Part shown: positions 10,815 through 21,093 of the stretch, in pieces | Position numbering within the stretch: position 1 is the first letter of the stretch | How the letters are laid out: each line of letters starts with the position of its first letter | Source: Bolinopsis microptera | Taxonomy: Eukaryota > Ctenophora > Tentaculata > Lobata > Bolinopsidae | Reading direction: 5' to 3' | Assembly (NCBI RefSeq): GCF_026151205.1 | Contig: NC_087082.1 | Location: 5,899,908-5,959,907, forward strand | DNA: 60,000 nucleotides | Notes under the pieces: model-generated | Told to the model about the DNA's origin: nothing | Database searches by the model: none | The model's input: the letters and a program-made list of their open reading frames with translations, nothing else | Made by a program: the position numbers and the translations under genes

Positions 10815-11148
10815 AATAGCCTGAGGTCCCCAGGTAACTACCCGCCGAGGCGTTGGGTTGGTGGATTGGGAATCTCACTCCCTCGGCTCCTCGGCTTCTA
10901 AAGGATGAAAAATTGAAGGTCAAAATGCTGGGCTGTTGATCTTCGTCTGATTCCCCGAACACAGGGAGACTTGCTCTATCCAGAGCCATCTCGCTTGCAG
11001 TAGCGCACAACCGCCGAAGGCGGTGAAACAAGCGCCCCTCGTCACGCAGTACGCGTACGTGTAGACTCATGGCTAGCGTGAACAGGGAAACTAAAGTGCA
11101 AAAAACTGCTACTAACTGCTGCAACTGCTGCTAAATGCTGCTAACTGC

Positions 11149-11369
11149 TGCTGTCGCGTATGCGCCATTTGCAGCAGTTAACAGCAGTTTTATACGTGTC
11201 TTTACTGCGCCGCGGGCAATTGATTCACGATGTCAATCCTTCGCATCTCGCCGATCTGCATACGTGGTTGCGAGAAGCATTATTTGATGCGCGCGCGACC
11301 CAGTAGTGCATCGCGCTACAACGCGGGCAACTGCTGCTGACTGCTGCAAATGGCGCGAGCGCGACAGCA
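11149..11369. mobile_element. 221-bp inverted-repeat element with CTGCTG-rich ends
   Basis: The left end TGCTGTCGCGTATGCGCCAT and the right end (reversed) TGCTGTCGCGCTCGCGCCAT continue into matching TTTGCAGCAGT and CAGCAGTT segments, giving inverted repeats of about 35-40 bp. The interior is GC-rich and non-coding. CTGCT repeats continue outside the left end at 11105-11148. No target duplication was found. Confidence 0.6.
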
Positions 11370-11543
11370 CCCCATGGCAGTGTTAGTTTTATTATAGTAC
11401 AACTCGTGAATCGAAGTTATGCAAACGATTAGGTCACTTTTGTTTTACAGTTACACTATCAACAGCTACTTAAAATAATCTAAATTGTACGGCTCTTACT
11501 AATTCGCTCTCCCAAAAATTTCACGTGACTTAGGTTTTTATTT

Positions 11544-11616
11544 TATCACGTAGTGACCCCCACTGTCGCTTCACTGTATGCTGCAATGACTTTAAAAAGT
11601 CATTGCAGCAGTGATA
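11544..11616. mobile_element. Partial hairpin MITE plus palindrome
   Basis: The sequence TATCACGTAGTGACCCCC through CTTCACTGTA matches the first ~35 bp of the hairpin MITE family. It then switches to a perfect palindrome, TGCTGCAATGACTTT against AAGTCATTGCAGCA. It is either a diverged relative sharing one end or a truncated copy with another inverted repeat beside it. Confidence 0.55.
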
Positions 11617-11699
11617 CGCATATAAATTATGCAATGTCATGACGGGCAAAAATTGGGTGGTGTATTCTCTCTCAAAGAATTTGCTCGTAAGATTCTGTT

Positions 11700-12245
11700 C
11701 ACTGACAGGTCTAGTTCTAGCACATGTCATAAATTTATCAAGGTATGCTTTTTTGTCAAGGCAGCTCCCCTTACCTGTGGAACGCCATAGAGAACGGGAA
11801 GTCTGTCTGATACTTCGCCCAGGACAGACACACACTGCCCACTGTCCGACAAGTAACTTTCCAGTAACTTAAGTGGGACTCCTCTAATCCCATATATTTA
11901 TAAATTTCATAAGCGAAATTTTGTGGTTATTGTGTCAAAGGCCTTGCTTAGATCAATAAAAATTCCTAGATTAGAAGACCTTGCTGTAGGGCCTTTTGGA
12001 TGTGAAAAACTGAGTAGTTAAGGGCATGTGATGTTTAGTGACTCTTTCGGAATCTGAATTTGCTGTCGTTCAGGATTCCTTGACTAACCAAGATTCAAGA
12101 AGCTGTAAAGACGTTTGTATATTATCTTTTTAAACATTTTACCAAAAATTGAAAGTGTGGAAACAGGCCTGTAGTTCTCAATCAGTTCTTCGTTATCTTT
12201 TTTGTATATTGGGGTTATTTTATCTGGTATAACTTACATCTTGAA
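11700..12245 (-). pseudogene. Degenerate LINE reverse transcriptase fragment
   Basis: Minus-strand frames, broken by stops and frameshifts, give recognisable non-LTR reverse transcriptase blocks in order: ENYRPVSTLSIFGKMF (RT domain 1/2), a KFRFRKSH-like block, LGIFIDLSKAFDT (catalytic domain with the first Asp), and LLESYLSD followed by LPVLYGVPQ (the GVPQGS region). The YADD box and C-terminus are not found. It is similar in kind to the CR1/jockey-type LINE at 45.8 kb but more decayed. It has no function as it stands. Confidence 0.75.
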
Positions 12246-12249
12246 ACTG

Positions 12250-13240
12250 GGACTGAAGATCTGGGTGTGACTATTTCATATTTTGTTTTATTTGTTTGTT
12301 ATTTCCATTTTACTATTATTTATAAATTCTAACATTTAACTTTAATAAGCAAGTTTGGACGCAGGCCAGAAACGAGTTTAATCGACTAATTGATCACTCG
12401 GTAAGTTTTTGATTATTTGTACCTTTTTATCATACAACATTTTAATTTCAGCAAATTTTAATTAAAGAGTAAATCAAAGTTAGCAAGTTACCAATCATTG
12501 AACTCAACTACACTTGGATTCTGTGTTTAGGATTATATTAGTTACTTATAATTTCCGCTTTGGCAGCAGTTATAGTTGTAACACTAATACCTTCACTAAT
12601 ACTATTTTCGACATCTTTCTAGACAAACTAATTTTTGGGAGATTTACATACCCATGGATCAAGGAATAGACAATTTGTTTGTAAATTGTAGGAATCAAAT
12701 AGTTAAAAAGGTGACTGTAAAAATAGAATTTAGATTTCGATACTTTTAAATGAAGTTCTAATGATATAATTAAAATACACGTTAAGTGTATAAAATACAC
12801 GTTAAGTTCCTAATTATTGTGTCCCTCAACTTTTAAGTTAAACTTTTTCTGTTTTCTCATTTATTTACAAATTTTGTGCGATGAGTCTAGCTCGCAATCT
12901 CGCATGAATCTTGACCTGGGGCAATGGCCGTAATAAATGTTTAAATTTTCCTGATAGCTGAAACATAGTCATGTAGAAATTAGGTTAAACATTGTCGTGC
13001 AGAAATAAGGTTAAAATCATTTTGTCCATAAAAAACACAGTCACGCCTTGACCTTAATTCTGTGACTTGAACTAACATTTTACTTAGGAAAAGTCAACCA
13101 AACAGTGCCACTTAATGAACGTGTCTTTCAGCATTCTTTGTTAGCTTTATGGTTGCCTGCAGCTCGTACGGGAAGAGCTCCCGTGGTGGTTCATATAAAC
13201 GTATAGGAATTGCCTGCAACATGTATGAGTATCAGTGTGT
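12250..13240. other. Intergenic, no gene recognised
   Basis: AT-rich sequence with no supportable gene. A direct repeat ATACACGTTAAGT occurs at about 12774 and 12795. Confidence 0.5.
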
Positions 13241-13244
13241 CTGT

Positions 13245-13370
13245 TTTAGGAACCGACCGGAATGGTCTTTTGGCTGCCGGACCGGATCTTGCCGGATATC
13301 AATTTAAAATCCGGTTAGCCGGATTCTGCCGGACCAATAAATATAAGGCAGCCGGAACTTGCCGGAAAAT
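13245..13370. repeat. CCGG-rich remnant, probably hAT end sequence
   Basis: CCGGAC, TGCCGGA and CCGGTTAGCCGG motifs recur about nine times in 125 bp of otherwise AT-rich sequence. The arrangement resembles the GGCCGGGG-type subterminal repeats of the hAT element at 30724-31974. No ends or target duplication were identified. Confidence 0.4.
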
Positions 13371-13462
13371 TTAAATTTATATCCTTATTTTTAGACTTTT
13401 TTTCATTATCATGTGGAATTACAGATTAAGATAGTGTTTACAGTCTAACTAACAGTTCTTAG

Positions 13463-13762
13463 TGTTAATATTTGTGTTCACAGGACTTGAGTTGTTTACA
13501 AGAGAAACTCGCTGGGTTTGAAATAGAAACAGAACCTGTAATAAATAGGATTTATTACACCAATAATATCAACTCAAATAGTTATATCAAGTTCCAATTA
13601 TCCATTGTAAATATATAGTAGTATATAGATCATTGTAAATATATAGTTTAAAGGAATACGTACCGGTTGATACTCTACAATAACATAAATCTTCTTTCTA
13701 CAAACTTCAACCGGTTCTCATGCTATGAATATATAATGATTAGTATTCTGCTAAGTCTAACA
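13463..13762 (-). repeat. 3' LTR of the copia element
   Basis: 300 bp, TGTTA...TAACA. On the minus strand it is preceded directly by the purine run AGGGGGGAA (13763-13771). Confidence 0.95.
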
Positions 13763-13771
13763 TTCCCCCCT
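13763..13771 (-). promoter_or_regulatory. Polypurine tract of the copia element
   Basis: On the minus strand AGGGGGGAA abuts the 3' LTR start TGTTAG. That is the expected position for plus-strand primer formation. Confidence 0.75.
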
Positions 13772-14491
13772 ATTTAAAAACTTTTGAAAATAGCTCGAAG
13801 CTCTTTAAAAACACTTAAAAACACTTGACACGTAATCATCCTAAATTCTACAAATTGCTTAAAAGAACGCGCGTGCGCGGTAAATATATTTCAACTTTTC
13901 ACAATCCAATATTAGAAAATTGCTAGTCGTTAGTTACTTCAAACAAAGAAAATGTCCCAATCTCTCAGACAGAAAATTTTGACTGCCATACACGTAGCAA
14001 ACGTGTGTTTAACATTATCTACTGGTAAATTCACAGTAAATAACCAATCTTTTCACCTCTTTCATATCGTAACTAAATATAATCTGTCACAACATATGTC
14101 ACAGTCTCAGTGTAACACTCTATACGAACATTACTACTGTCACATAAACCACACTAGTACCATGAACTGTGAAACTACTTGTACTGACATGTACTAACAT
14201 ACTAATTCGAATGAATGTCATTGTGAAATGTTAGGGTAGAAATGGTGATTTTGCAACATTATTCTAATCGAAATTATATACGGTAAGGTAAACTATACTC
14301 GTAATATTATGAGGAATATAAGGTAAGTAAGTAAGCTCAAAACGTGTAATCACGTAATAAAATCATATTCAATACGTGTAATCACCAAAATATACGTTAT
14401 TCAAAACGTGTAGTCAGGGGAAAAAAAATAACTAGCAAGTTAAAAACGCTAATAAAATAATAAATTATTCAAACAAACAAAGTTAATCTCT

Positions 14492-16182
14492 CTACAAAAA
14501 CTCTCCTCTCTCGATCACAGTGCACAACTGCTCGCAGTTTGCATCTTTCTTTGTTAAACAATCTGCCAACATGATGTCAGTAGGTATCCATGTTAATGAC
14601 TTCAGTGTCTTGTTGGAGAGTGCTTGTTTTTTCTCTTTTCTTCACACTGCTTCGATGTATGAACGTGATCATGTAACTGTTTAGAATCAGCGAAACCTTT
14701 GATTGGCATGACTTCACTCTTCGGATCTCCGTACAGTATCTCTGACAGTATTTGTCGGACATAGATTGCAGCTCCCATGGCATCTATGCAAGCTAGAGTT
14801 TCGGCTCCAAACGCCAAGTGCACGACACGTTTTATCTTCCTAGAACTCCAGTCGATTAAGTTAGCCGTTTTTCCGTTAGTTAGAAAAACAAGATAACCTC
14901 TCCCACTCTGTGTCTGTCTTCCGTTCTCTGTGAACGTGTTTCCAGCACTAGCATCCGTGTAGAATGTGATCGAAATGTTGTCTCTCTGCAGATCCAAGCC
15001 TTTGAAACACAGTGATTTTGGTCCTCCTGCGATCTTCTTAGTAACTTTGTTCAACTCTGGACGGGTTTGGCCACTAAGCCACAACATTCTCCCGAGTTGT
15101 TTCTGGTACACTTTCTTTTCTTCTTCTGTCAGCTTTGACTCTGGGGGTTTCTTCTGTTCCGGTTTCTTTAACCTCCACATCACACCCTGCTTCCTGATAT
15201 CGGCAGGTGGTTTCAAATACACCTCACGAGTCATTTCATCCGATTCTTCGTCTTCTATCTCCAAGTTATACTCATTCTTGTACTGACCAGTCGATTTTCC
15301 TGCACGACTTGTCACGAGTCCTTTTGTCCAGTCTTCGGTTTCTTGGCCTCTAAATCTCACTATATCATCCTTCTTGAGATTGAGAGCTCCATTCTTCACC
15401 GGCTCTACATTGGTCCAGTCCTCTTCAATCTTCACTGGCTCTTTACTTTTCCAGTTCCCTTCAATCTTCACTGGCTCTACACTGGACCAGTTCTTTTCAA
15501 CCACGCGACTAATAGTGTTGTCTTCAGTTTCATTCAACACCTGCACAACAGGATCCTCTGTATCTCCCGATTCCTCACAGTCGCTTTCCACTGGTTCTTC
15601 TGTACCTTCAGACTCCTCACAGTTGCTCACAACTGGTTCTTCTGTTCCTTCAGATTCCTCACGGTCGCTCAATATTATCTCTCCATAAAGACGACTTCCG
15701 CTTTGTCTACGGATCCCACGTGTGACATTCCTTTGTTCCACTCCCACTTGGAGTCCTACAATCCTCCCGCTCCCGTCTGTACCACGGTTCTTTGCCTTTG
15801 TGCGGGGTTCTTTATCAACTGCAATCCCGCCAGCACGCATGCTACGAGTCTTTGTCAGCTCTTCTTTGTCATCACTTGGTTGATTCAATTCTTCAACTCT
15901 CCCGCTCCCATCAGTACCACGGGTCTTTGCCTTTGTGCGGGGTTCTTTCTCAACTGCAATCCCGCCAGCACGCATGCTACGAGTCTTTGTCAGCTCTTCT
16001 TTGTCATCACTTGGTTGATTCAATTCTTCAACCCTCCCGCTCCCGTCAGTACCACGGGTCTTTGCCTTTGTGCAGGGTTCTTTATCAACTGCAATCCCAC
16101 CAGCACGCGTGCTACGAGTCTTTGTCAGTTCTTCTTTAGTGTCCTTGTCAGTGTCTTCCTCATCTTTATCATAAGATGAGGG
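14492..16182 (-). pseudogene. Copia pol remnant: linker repeats, integrase C-terminal-like domain, RNase H
   Basis: The frame is read from the gypsy junction at 16182 to about 14602. A frameshift in an A-run near 14635 follows, after which the expected C-terminus (WIPTDIMLADCLTKK) continues to a stop at 14492. N-terminally there are three 45-residue repeats (KEELTKTRS...DGSGR), then acidic EESEGTEEPV and EPVKIE repeats. An integrase-tail-like segment with KKDDIVRFRG and SRAGKSTG comes next. The frame then jumps from an RT start (YLKPPADI, MWRLKKP) to the end of RT and RNase H (ITFYTDASAG, the SGRGYLVFL region, DWSSRKIKRV, FADSKQL). The reverse transcriptase core is deleted, and the integrase core is lost at the gypsy junction. 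Confidence 0.85.
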
Positions 16183-16295
16183 CAAGGTAAACGCAAGACT
16201 AAAAGCTAAAAGCTAAACCAAAACCCAGGTTGTCATCCTGAATAGTATATCGGTTAATAATACAATAACACAATAAATTACTAGAATATATAACA
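16183..16295 (-). repeat. Truncated 3' LTR of the gypsy element
   Basis: 113 bp identical in content to the 5' LTR from CAAGGTAAACG to ATATAACA. The terminal 18 bp present in the 5' copy (20963-20980) are replaced by copia sequence. Confidence 0.85.
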
Positions 16296-16662
16296 TCCCG
16301 TTCAACTAAAAAGTGTTAAAAACAATATAGATTTAATAATTCAACTGAATTCGTAAAAAATGTGATATAAATTAATCGTACAAAATTTAAAATGTCTGAA
16401 AACGTGGTCAAAATGAAATCTACAAAAGTGTGAAGTGAACTTACGTGAAAATATTGAAACGTGTTGCGCTCGCTACACGATTTAAAACTCAGCGCGTTCC
16501 GTTTAAAACCAAAAATAACGTGTTTCTCTTCAAAACATAAACGTGACAGGGAATATTTATAACTTTATGTTTGATCTGGATAATTTAACTGGATTGATGT
16601 GTGGTTAGATTTACACATTCAAAATAAAACAACTGTCATAAAATGTGATAATGAAACGTGTT

Positions 16663-17654
16663 TTATGTTCCTCCCAGTTTGCGGTAACTTAGCCTGTCTG
16701 GTGGTTTACTATCACGTGCAAAGTTTGCTGGCAGAAGCAAATTAGGTCCTTGCAATTCATGCTCTCTAACAATATTAGGTTTTATAGTGCTACGGTTAAT
16801 TTCTATGGCAAGCTCACGTGGTTTAAGTACAGGTTGTGCAGTGATTATAGGTTCAACGGCTGCCTTATGGTCAGGCTCAGCGGGTAGATTTGGATTATTA
16901 CCAACTATAATCGAAGTTTCCGGCTCTGTACTCTCAGGTAAGCTAGCTGTCTTCTCTAAATCACCATCAGTAGCTGTAGAACTCTGCCCATCTCTTATCT
17001 CCAGCTCAACTCTCGGTGTATCCGGATCTGTTTGTTGCAACGGTTCTGACACAACAGATCTCTTGATCACCTGGTCCAAATGCTTGCGGTAGACTCCATC
17101 AGGTGTCTTGATCAGTAGCACTTTGGTACCTTCCTTACCCTCGATAACACCGTTTCTCCAGCACTTCTTGTTCTCATCAAAGAACGATATAGTGTCATCA
17201 ATCTTCAGATCACGAAGTCTCGATTCAGCAATCGTGTTCTGATCGTTTAAAGCAACTTTGGAAAACTTACTACTCGAACTCGGGTGTAGAAAACTCAAGG
17301 CGTTTCTCGTCCGTCGTTTCATCATCGCAACTGCAGGCTCTACTCCGGTAGTGGTGTGTGGTGTGTTACGGTAATTTAGTAGCCAGTCAGCCAGGTTACA
17401 CATAACGTCAGGGTTTTTCAAGATCATCCGTTTCATAGCTCTTTTAAACAGTCCGACTGCAACTTCTGCTTGTCCATTACTTGCAGGTGAGTAAGCAGGA
17501 ATAAGCACGTGTCGAATCTGGTTATTATTCGTGAATACTTTAAACTCTTCTGAAGTTAGACTCGATCCATCTTGATCCATCCACGGCTAAAGATGTCTCG
17601 TAACTCTTGAATCACTCTCTTACTTGTAATGTTCGTCATTCTAACAACTTCTAA
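16663..17654 (-). pseudogene. Gypsy integrase, C-terminal two thirds, disrupted
   Basis: Downstream (minus strand) of the nonsense codon at 17655-17657, the frame continues to about 17589. It then shifts, apparently with loss of some 20 bases, and reads on to a stop at 16663. The second part holds the integrase core residues: Asp in DQDGSS and the catalytic Glu in SPASNGQAE. WLLNYRNTPHTTTG follows, then a C-terminal domain with DDTISFFDENKKCWRNGVI, typical of gypsy integrase tails, and a Pro/Glu-rich end. Integrase inserts the cDNA into the genome. This copy is broken and not expected to function. About 365 bp of non-coding sequence separates it from the 3' LTR. Confidence 0.88.
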
Positions 17655-20653
17655 CTATTTTGAGTACGAACAGATAACTATCAGCCACATAGATCCAAGA
17701 AAGGGTCCACAGAAATCTAGATGAATCCGCTCCCAAGCCTCCATAGTTTTAGCCCATGGGTGTGGTGTAGATCTAGCGGGTTTCTTCTGGTTTAGTTGAC
17801 ATGGTTCACATAGTTTAACCATTTTCTCGATCTCAGCATCCATGTTTGGCCAATAAACATAGCCTCTCGCTAGTGCTTTTGTCTGTGAAATGCCCATGTG
17901 TGTTGCATGAAGCATTGAAAGCACGCTCTTTCTCATACTCTCTGGAATAACAACTCGAGATCCCCAGACAATACAGTTCTGGTCTACTGACAACTCGTTT
18001 CGACGTGTGTAAAACGGTTTCAGCTCGACATCAACAGGGGGTTTCTCGTTCCAGCCGTCTTTAACAAACTGTAACACTCGACCAAGTGTCTTGTCTCTTC
18101 TTGTGTGACTAGCTATTAACTCAGCTTCAATCAAAGGTTTGTCATCACCGAAGTAGTGCACGCTGAAAACAGTATCTAGAGGTTTCATTTCAAACTCCTC
18201 TGTTAACTCGTCATCAAACTCTCTCGTCTCTGCCGATGTGTCTACAGGCAGTGGAAAACGGGAACATAGATCAGCATTACAGTGTTTACCAGTGGGTCGA
18301 AACTGGATCTTGTAAGTGTAACCGCTAAGGAACAATGACCATCGTTGTAAACGACCTGCCACCATGCTAGGAATTCCACGACTAGGGTGAAAGATAGATT
18401 CCAGCGGCTTGTGGTCTGTAACTAGGGTAAACGGTCGTCCAAAAAGATAACGGTGCAGTCTCTTAGTCGCCCAAACTATTGCTAATGCTTCTTTTTCTAT
18501 CATGGAATAGTTTCTCTCAGATTTCGTCAGTGTTCGAGATATATACTCGATCGGTCGCTCTGTCCCATTTTCATCAATATGTGACATAACAGCTCCTAAA
18601 CCAACGGATGAAGCGTCCGTGTCAAGCTTTAACTCCAGCTCAGGGTTGTAGACTGTTAGAACCAGGTCAGACGATAACAGCGCTTTTAACTCATCAAAAG
18701 CTCTCTTTTCTCTATCTCCAAAGTGGAAAATACTGTCAGCGGGTCTTAAACGGTTAAGTGGTTCAACAACTGTTGACATGTTGGGAATAAAACGTGAATA
18801 GTACTGTGCACCACCAAGAAATGATATCATCTCCGCTCTAGTAGTAGGATACGGTGCTCTTACTATGGTTTCAACTTTCGAACTCAGCGGTCTTATTCCG
18901 TCAGCAGATACTTCATGGCCTAGAAATGTCACCTTAGGCTCCATGAAAACACACTTGTCTAGCCGGCCTTTGTAGCCTTCATTCTCTAGTGCTGTAATCA
19001 CCGTTCTCACGTTCTTCATGTGACTCTCATCATCAGGTCCTGTTATTAGAATGTCATCAACACGCCACGCCATGTTCTCTGTCTTTCTCAAGGTATCATC
19101 AATCTTGCGTTCAAATATCGGTCCGGCAGATGAAATACCGAATGGTAGAGAAGTAGGACTGAACAATCCTTTGTGTGTGTTCAAAGTCACAATCTTTTGG
19201 TCACATTCTCTTAACTTCAAACTATTATAAGCGTTTCTGATATCCAGCTTAGTAAACAGTTTACCTCCGACAATCTTACTCAAGCAATCCTCTATCGTAG
19301 AAAGTGGGTAAATAGCTGTGTCAAGATTAGGATTTACGGTAGTCTTGTAGTCACCACATATGCGAATCGTACCATCCGCTTTCATGACAGGAACTATGGG
19401 TGAAGCCCAGTCTGAGTGCTCTGTTGGAATCAGCTGTCCATACTTCACTAACTCGTCTATGGCTTTCCCAACCTTGTCTACGATGGCAAATGGGACCTGC
19501 CTTGCCTTGCAAAACTTTGCTCTCGCATCAGGCTTAAATTGTAGACAAGCTTCGAATCCTTTAACAGTTCCAACACCAGGATTGAACACAGGACTGCGGA
19601 GTATCTCACTAACAAATTCATCTCTCTGAAGCTTGGAGACAGCGTAAGATTGCTCAACATCAACAAGTCCTATCATATGATCCAACCAGTCTTTACCAAA
19701 CATCTGGATGATCCACTCTCGACCTAGGAGTGTGGGAAACCGACAATCGACAACATATAGTGGTAAAATCCATTTCTTGCCTCTAAATTCAACGTTTGCA
19801 AGGGCCTTGCAGTCAATGCTTTCACAATTAAAATTAGCTACTCGCAATTTCTGGGAACATGGAACAATCTGGCAATCAGTTAGTCCTAGTCTAGCAAAAT
19901 CAGACTTACTTATACAGCTTAAAGATGAACCAGTATCTAACTCCATTTTCAAAATCTTATCATTAATCTTAACTTTAAGAAATGGTTTCTGATTACAATC
20001 AATACAACTGGATAAATTACTAACAACTGATGCAGGAAGAGTACCATCAGGAACAGGAGTCTGTACTGGAATCTGGACAGGATCAGCCGTCTCCACGCAG
20101 TACAACGTGTTCTCCAACTCTTGATTTGTGTACCCATAATCAGCAGCGCAAGCGTTGCCATCATCATGATCACCAATCCCTTCAACACAATGGGATTGCT
20201 TCTTAGCTGAACGACAGTTCTTCGCGATATGTCCGGGTTTGCGACAGTTTCTGCAACGAACTTTGCAGTTTTTCGCAACATGACCACGAACAGTACAACG
20301 TGAACAAACAATGCTAAGGTCGGCCTTCTGCTGGAACTTAGAGTTTTGAGGTTTTTGAAACTTCCCGGGTTTTTGAACATAGTGTGTTGTGACTGACATT
20401 GAACTTTGCAGAGCGTTCTCCTTCGTCTGAGCTTTATCAAACAGGCTGGCAGACGTGTCGTTGGTAGCAGATTCTGATATGAGTTCAGCACGTATCCTAT
20501 CAGAGGATAGTCCAGCCACAAAACGTGTACGCACCATTAAATCAAACAAATCACCGAACTGACAAACATTAGCAGCTTCCTTCAATCGTGACATAAAAGT
20601 ACATAAGGATTCACCAGCAATCTGATTCAACGTCATAAACTTCTGCTGTTGAG
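17655..20653 (-). pseudogene. Gypsy gag C-terminus, protease, RT, RNase H, integrase N-terminus
   Basis: A long frame running in one phase from about 20651 to a TAG at 17655-17657. In order it contains two CCHC zinc knuckles (CSRCTVRGHVAKNC and CRNCRKPGHIAKNC), an aspartic protease (MELDTGSSLSCIS) and the RT palm (FTKLDIRNAY, LPFGISSAGP). The catalytic VDDILITG is preceded by Trp-Arg rather than the usual aromatic residue. RNase H follows (DTDASSVGLGAV, EKEALAIVWA, VTDHKPL), then the integrase HHCC zinc finger (HATHMG ... CEPCQ) and the first integrase Asp (IHLDFCGPF). The terminal TAG replaces a codon within the integrase core, probably by a single base change, since homologous sequence continues in the same frame beyond it. 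Confidence 0.92.
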
Positions 20654-20962
20654 CTACATGTTTGTTTTGGGTGATAACCGATCAACAAGAGTTTTTCTCA
20701 GGGTAGCGTAGTCAGTGTCTTTAATTTCAGCTGGAAATGTAAATGCACGCAACTTCTTCAACGCGTCAGGCCCCAGATTGACTGTTAACAGTGTTCTCAT
20801 GAGTTCTGCTTTTTTAGCAGTTTTCTCTTCTGCGTCATCTGGTAACTTATCTGCGTGTGCGAAAATGAACACAGAAGCAGCGTTTTCAAAGATTTCCAGC
20901 CACTCTCTGACACAATCAGTTTCCTTGGATAAGCGTAAGTTCGAAACCAGACTCGTCGCCAT
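20654..20962 (-). pseudogene. Gypsy gag N-terminus
   Basis: The ATG (20962-20960) sits one base after the 5' LTR end. The frame runs 103 codons to a TAG at 20654, and homologous gag sequence then resumes in the -1 frame. The break lies in a C/A-rich stretch (CACCCAAAACAAAC). It may be a programmed -1 shift, a mutation or a homopolymer error. Content (FENAASVFIFAHADKL, LRAFTFPAEI, LRKTLVDRLSP) fits gypsy capsid. Confidence 0.8.
20947..20961 (-). promoter_or_regulatory. Putative primer binding site of the gypsy element
   Basis: TGGCGACGAGTCTGG begins two bases after the LTR end TAACA, the usual place for tRNA priming, and starts with TGG as expected for pairing with a CCA end. It overlaps the gag start codon (ATGGCG). 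The matching tRNA was not identified. Confidence 0.5.
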
Positions 20963-21093
20963 TGTTATGAATCGTTGTGACAAGGTAAACGCAAGACTAA
21001 AAGCTAAAAGCTAAACCAAAACCCAGGTTGTCATCCTGAATAGTATATCGGTTAATAATACAATAACACAATAAATTACTAGAATATATAACA
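20963..21093 (-). repeat. 5' LTR of the gypsy element
   Basis: 131 bp, starts TGTTATATATT and ends TTCATAACA on the minus strand. It is very short for an LTR. Confidence 0.8.

Larger units (their letters stand above)
16183..21093 (-). mobile_element. Ty3/gypsy LTR retrotransposon nested in the copia element
   Basis: It lies on the minus strand. The 5' LTR is 20963-21093 (131 bp, TGTTA...TAACA). The 3' LTR (16183-16295) matches 113 bp of it but lacks the last 18 bp at the copia junction. No target duplication is visible, which fits a later deletion across the left junction. Internal order is gag with two zinc knuckles, protease, reverse transcriptase, RNase H, integrase. The element has a frame break in gag, a nonsense codon in integrase and a small deletion after it. 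Confidence 0.9.

Noticed and set aside
10717-11124. 135-codon minus-strand frame through hairpin MITE copy 3
   Set aside because: Its last part is MITE sequence and the rest has no family resemblance. It is a chance frame in GC-rich inverted-repeat DNA.
15343-16179. 278-codon plus-strand frame opposite the copia pol
   Set aside because: It mirrors the repetitive minus-strand coding sequence (45-residue repeats). The minus strand has the RNase H and integrase-tail motifs.
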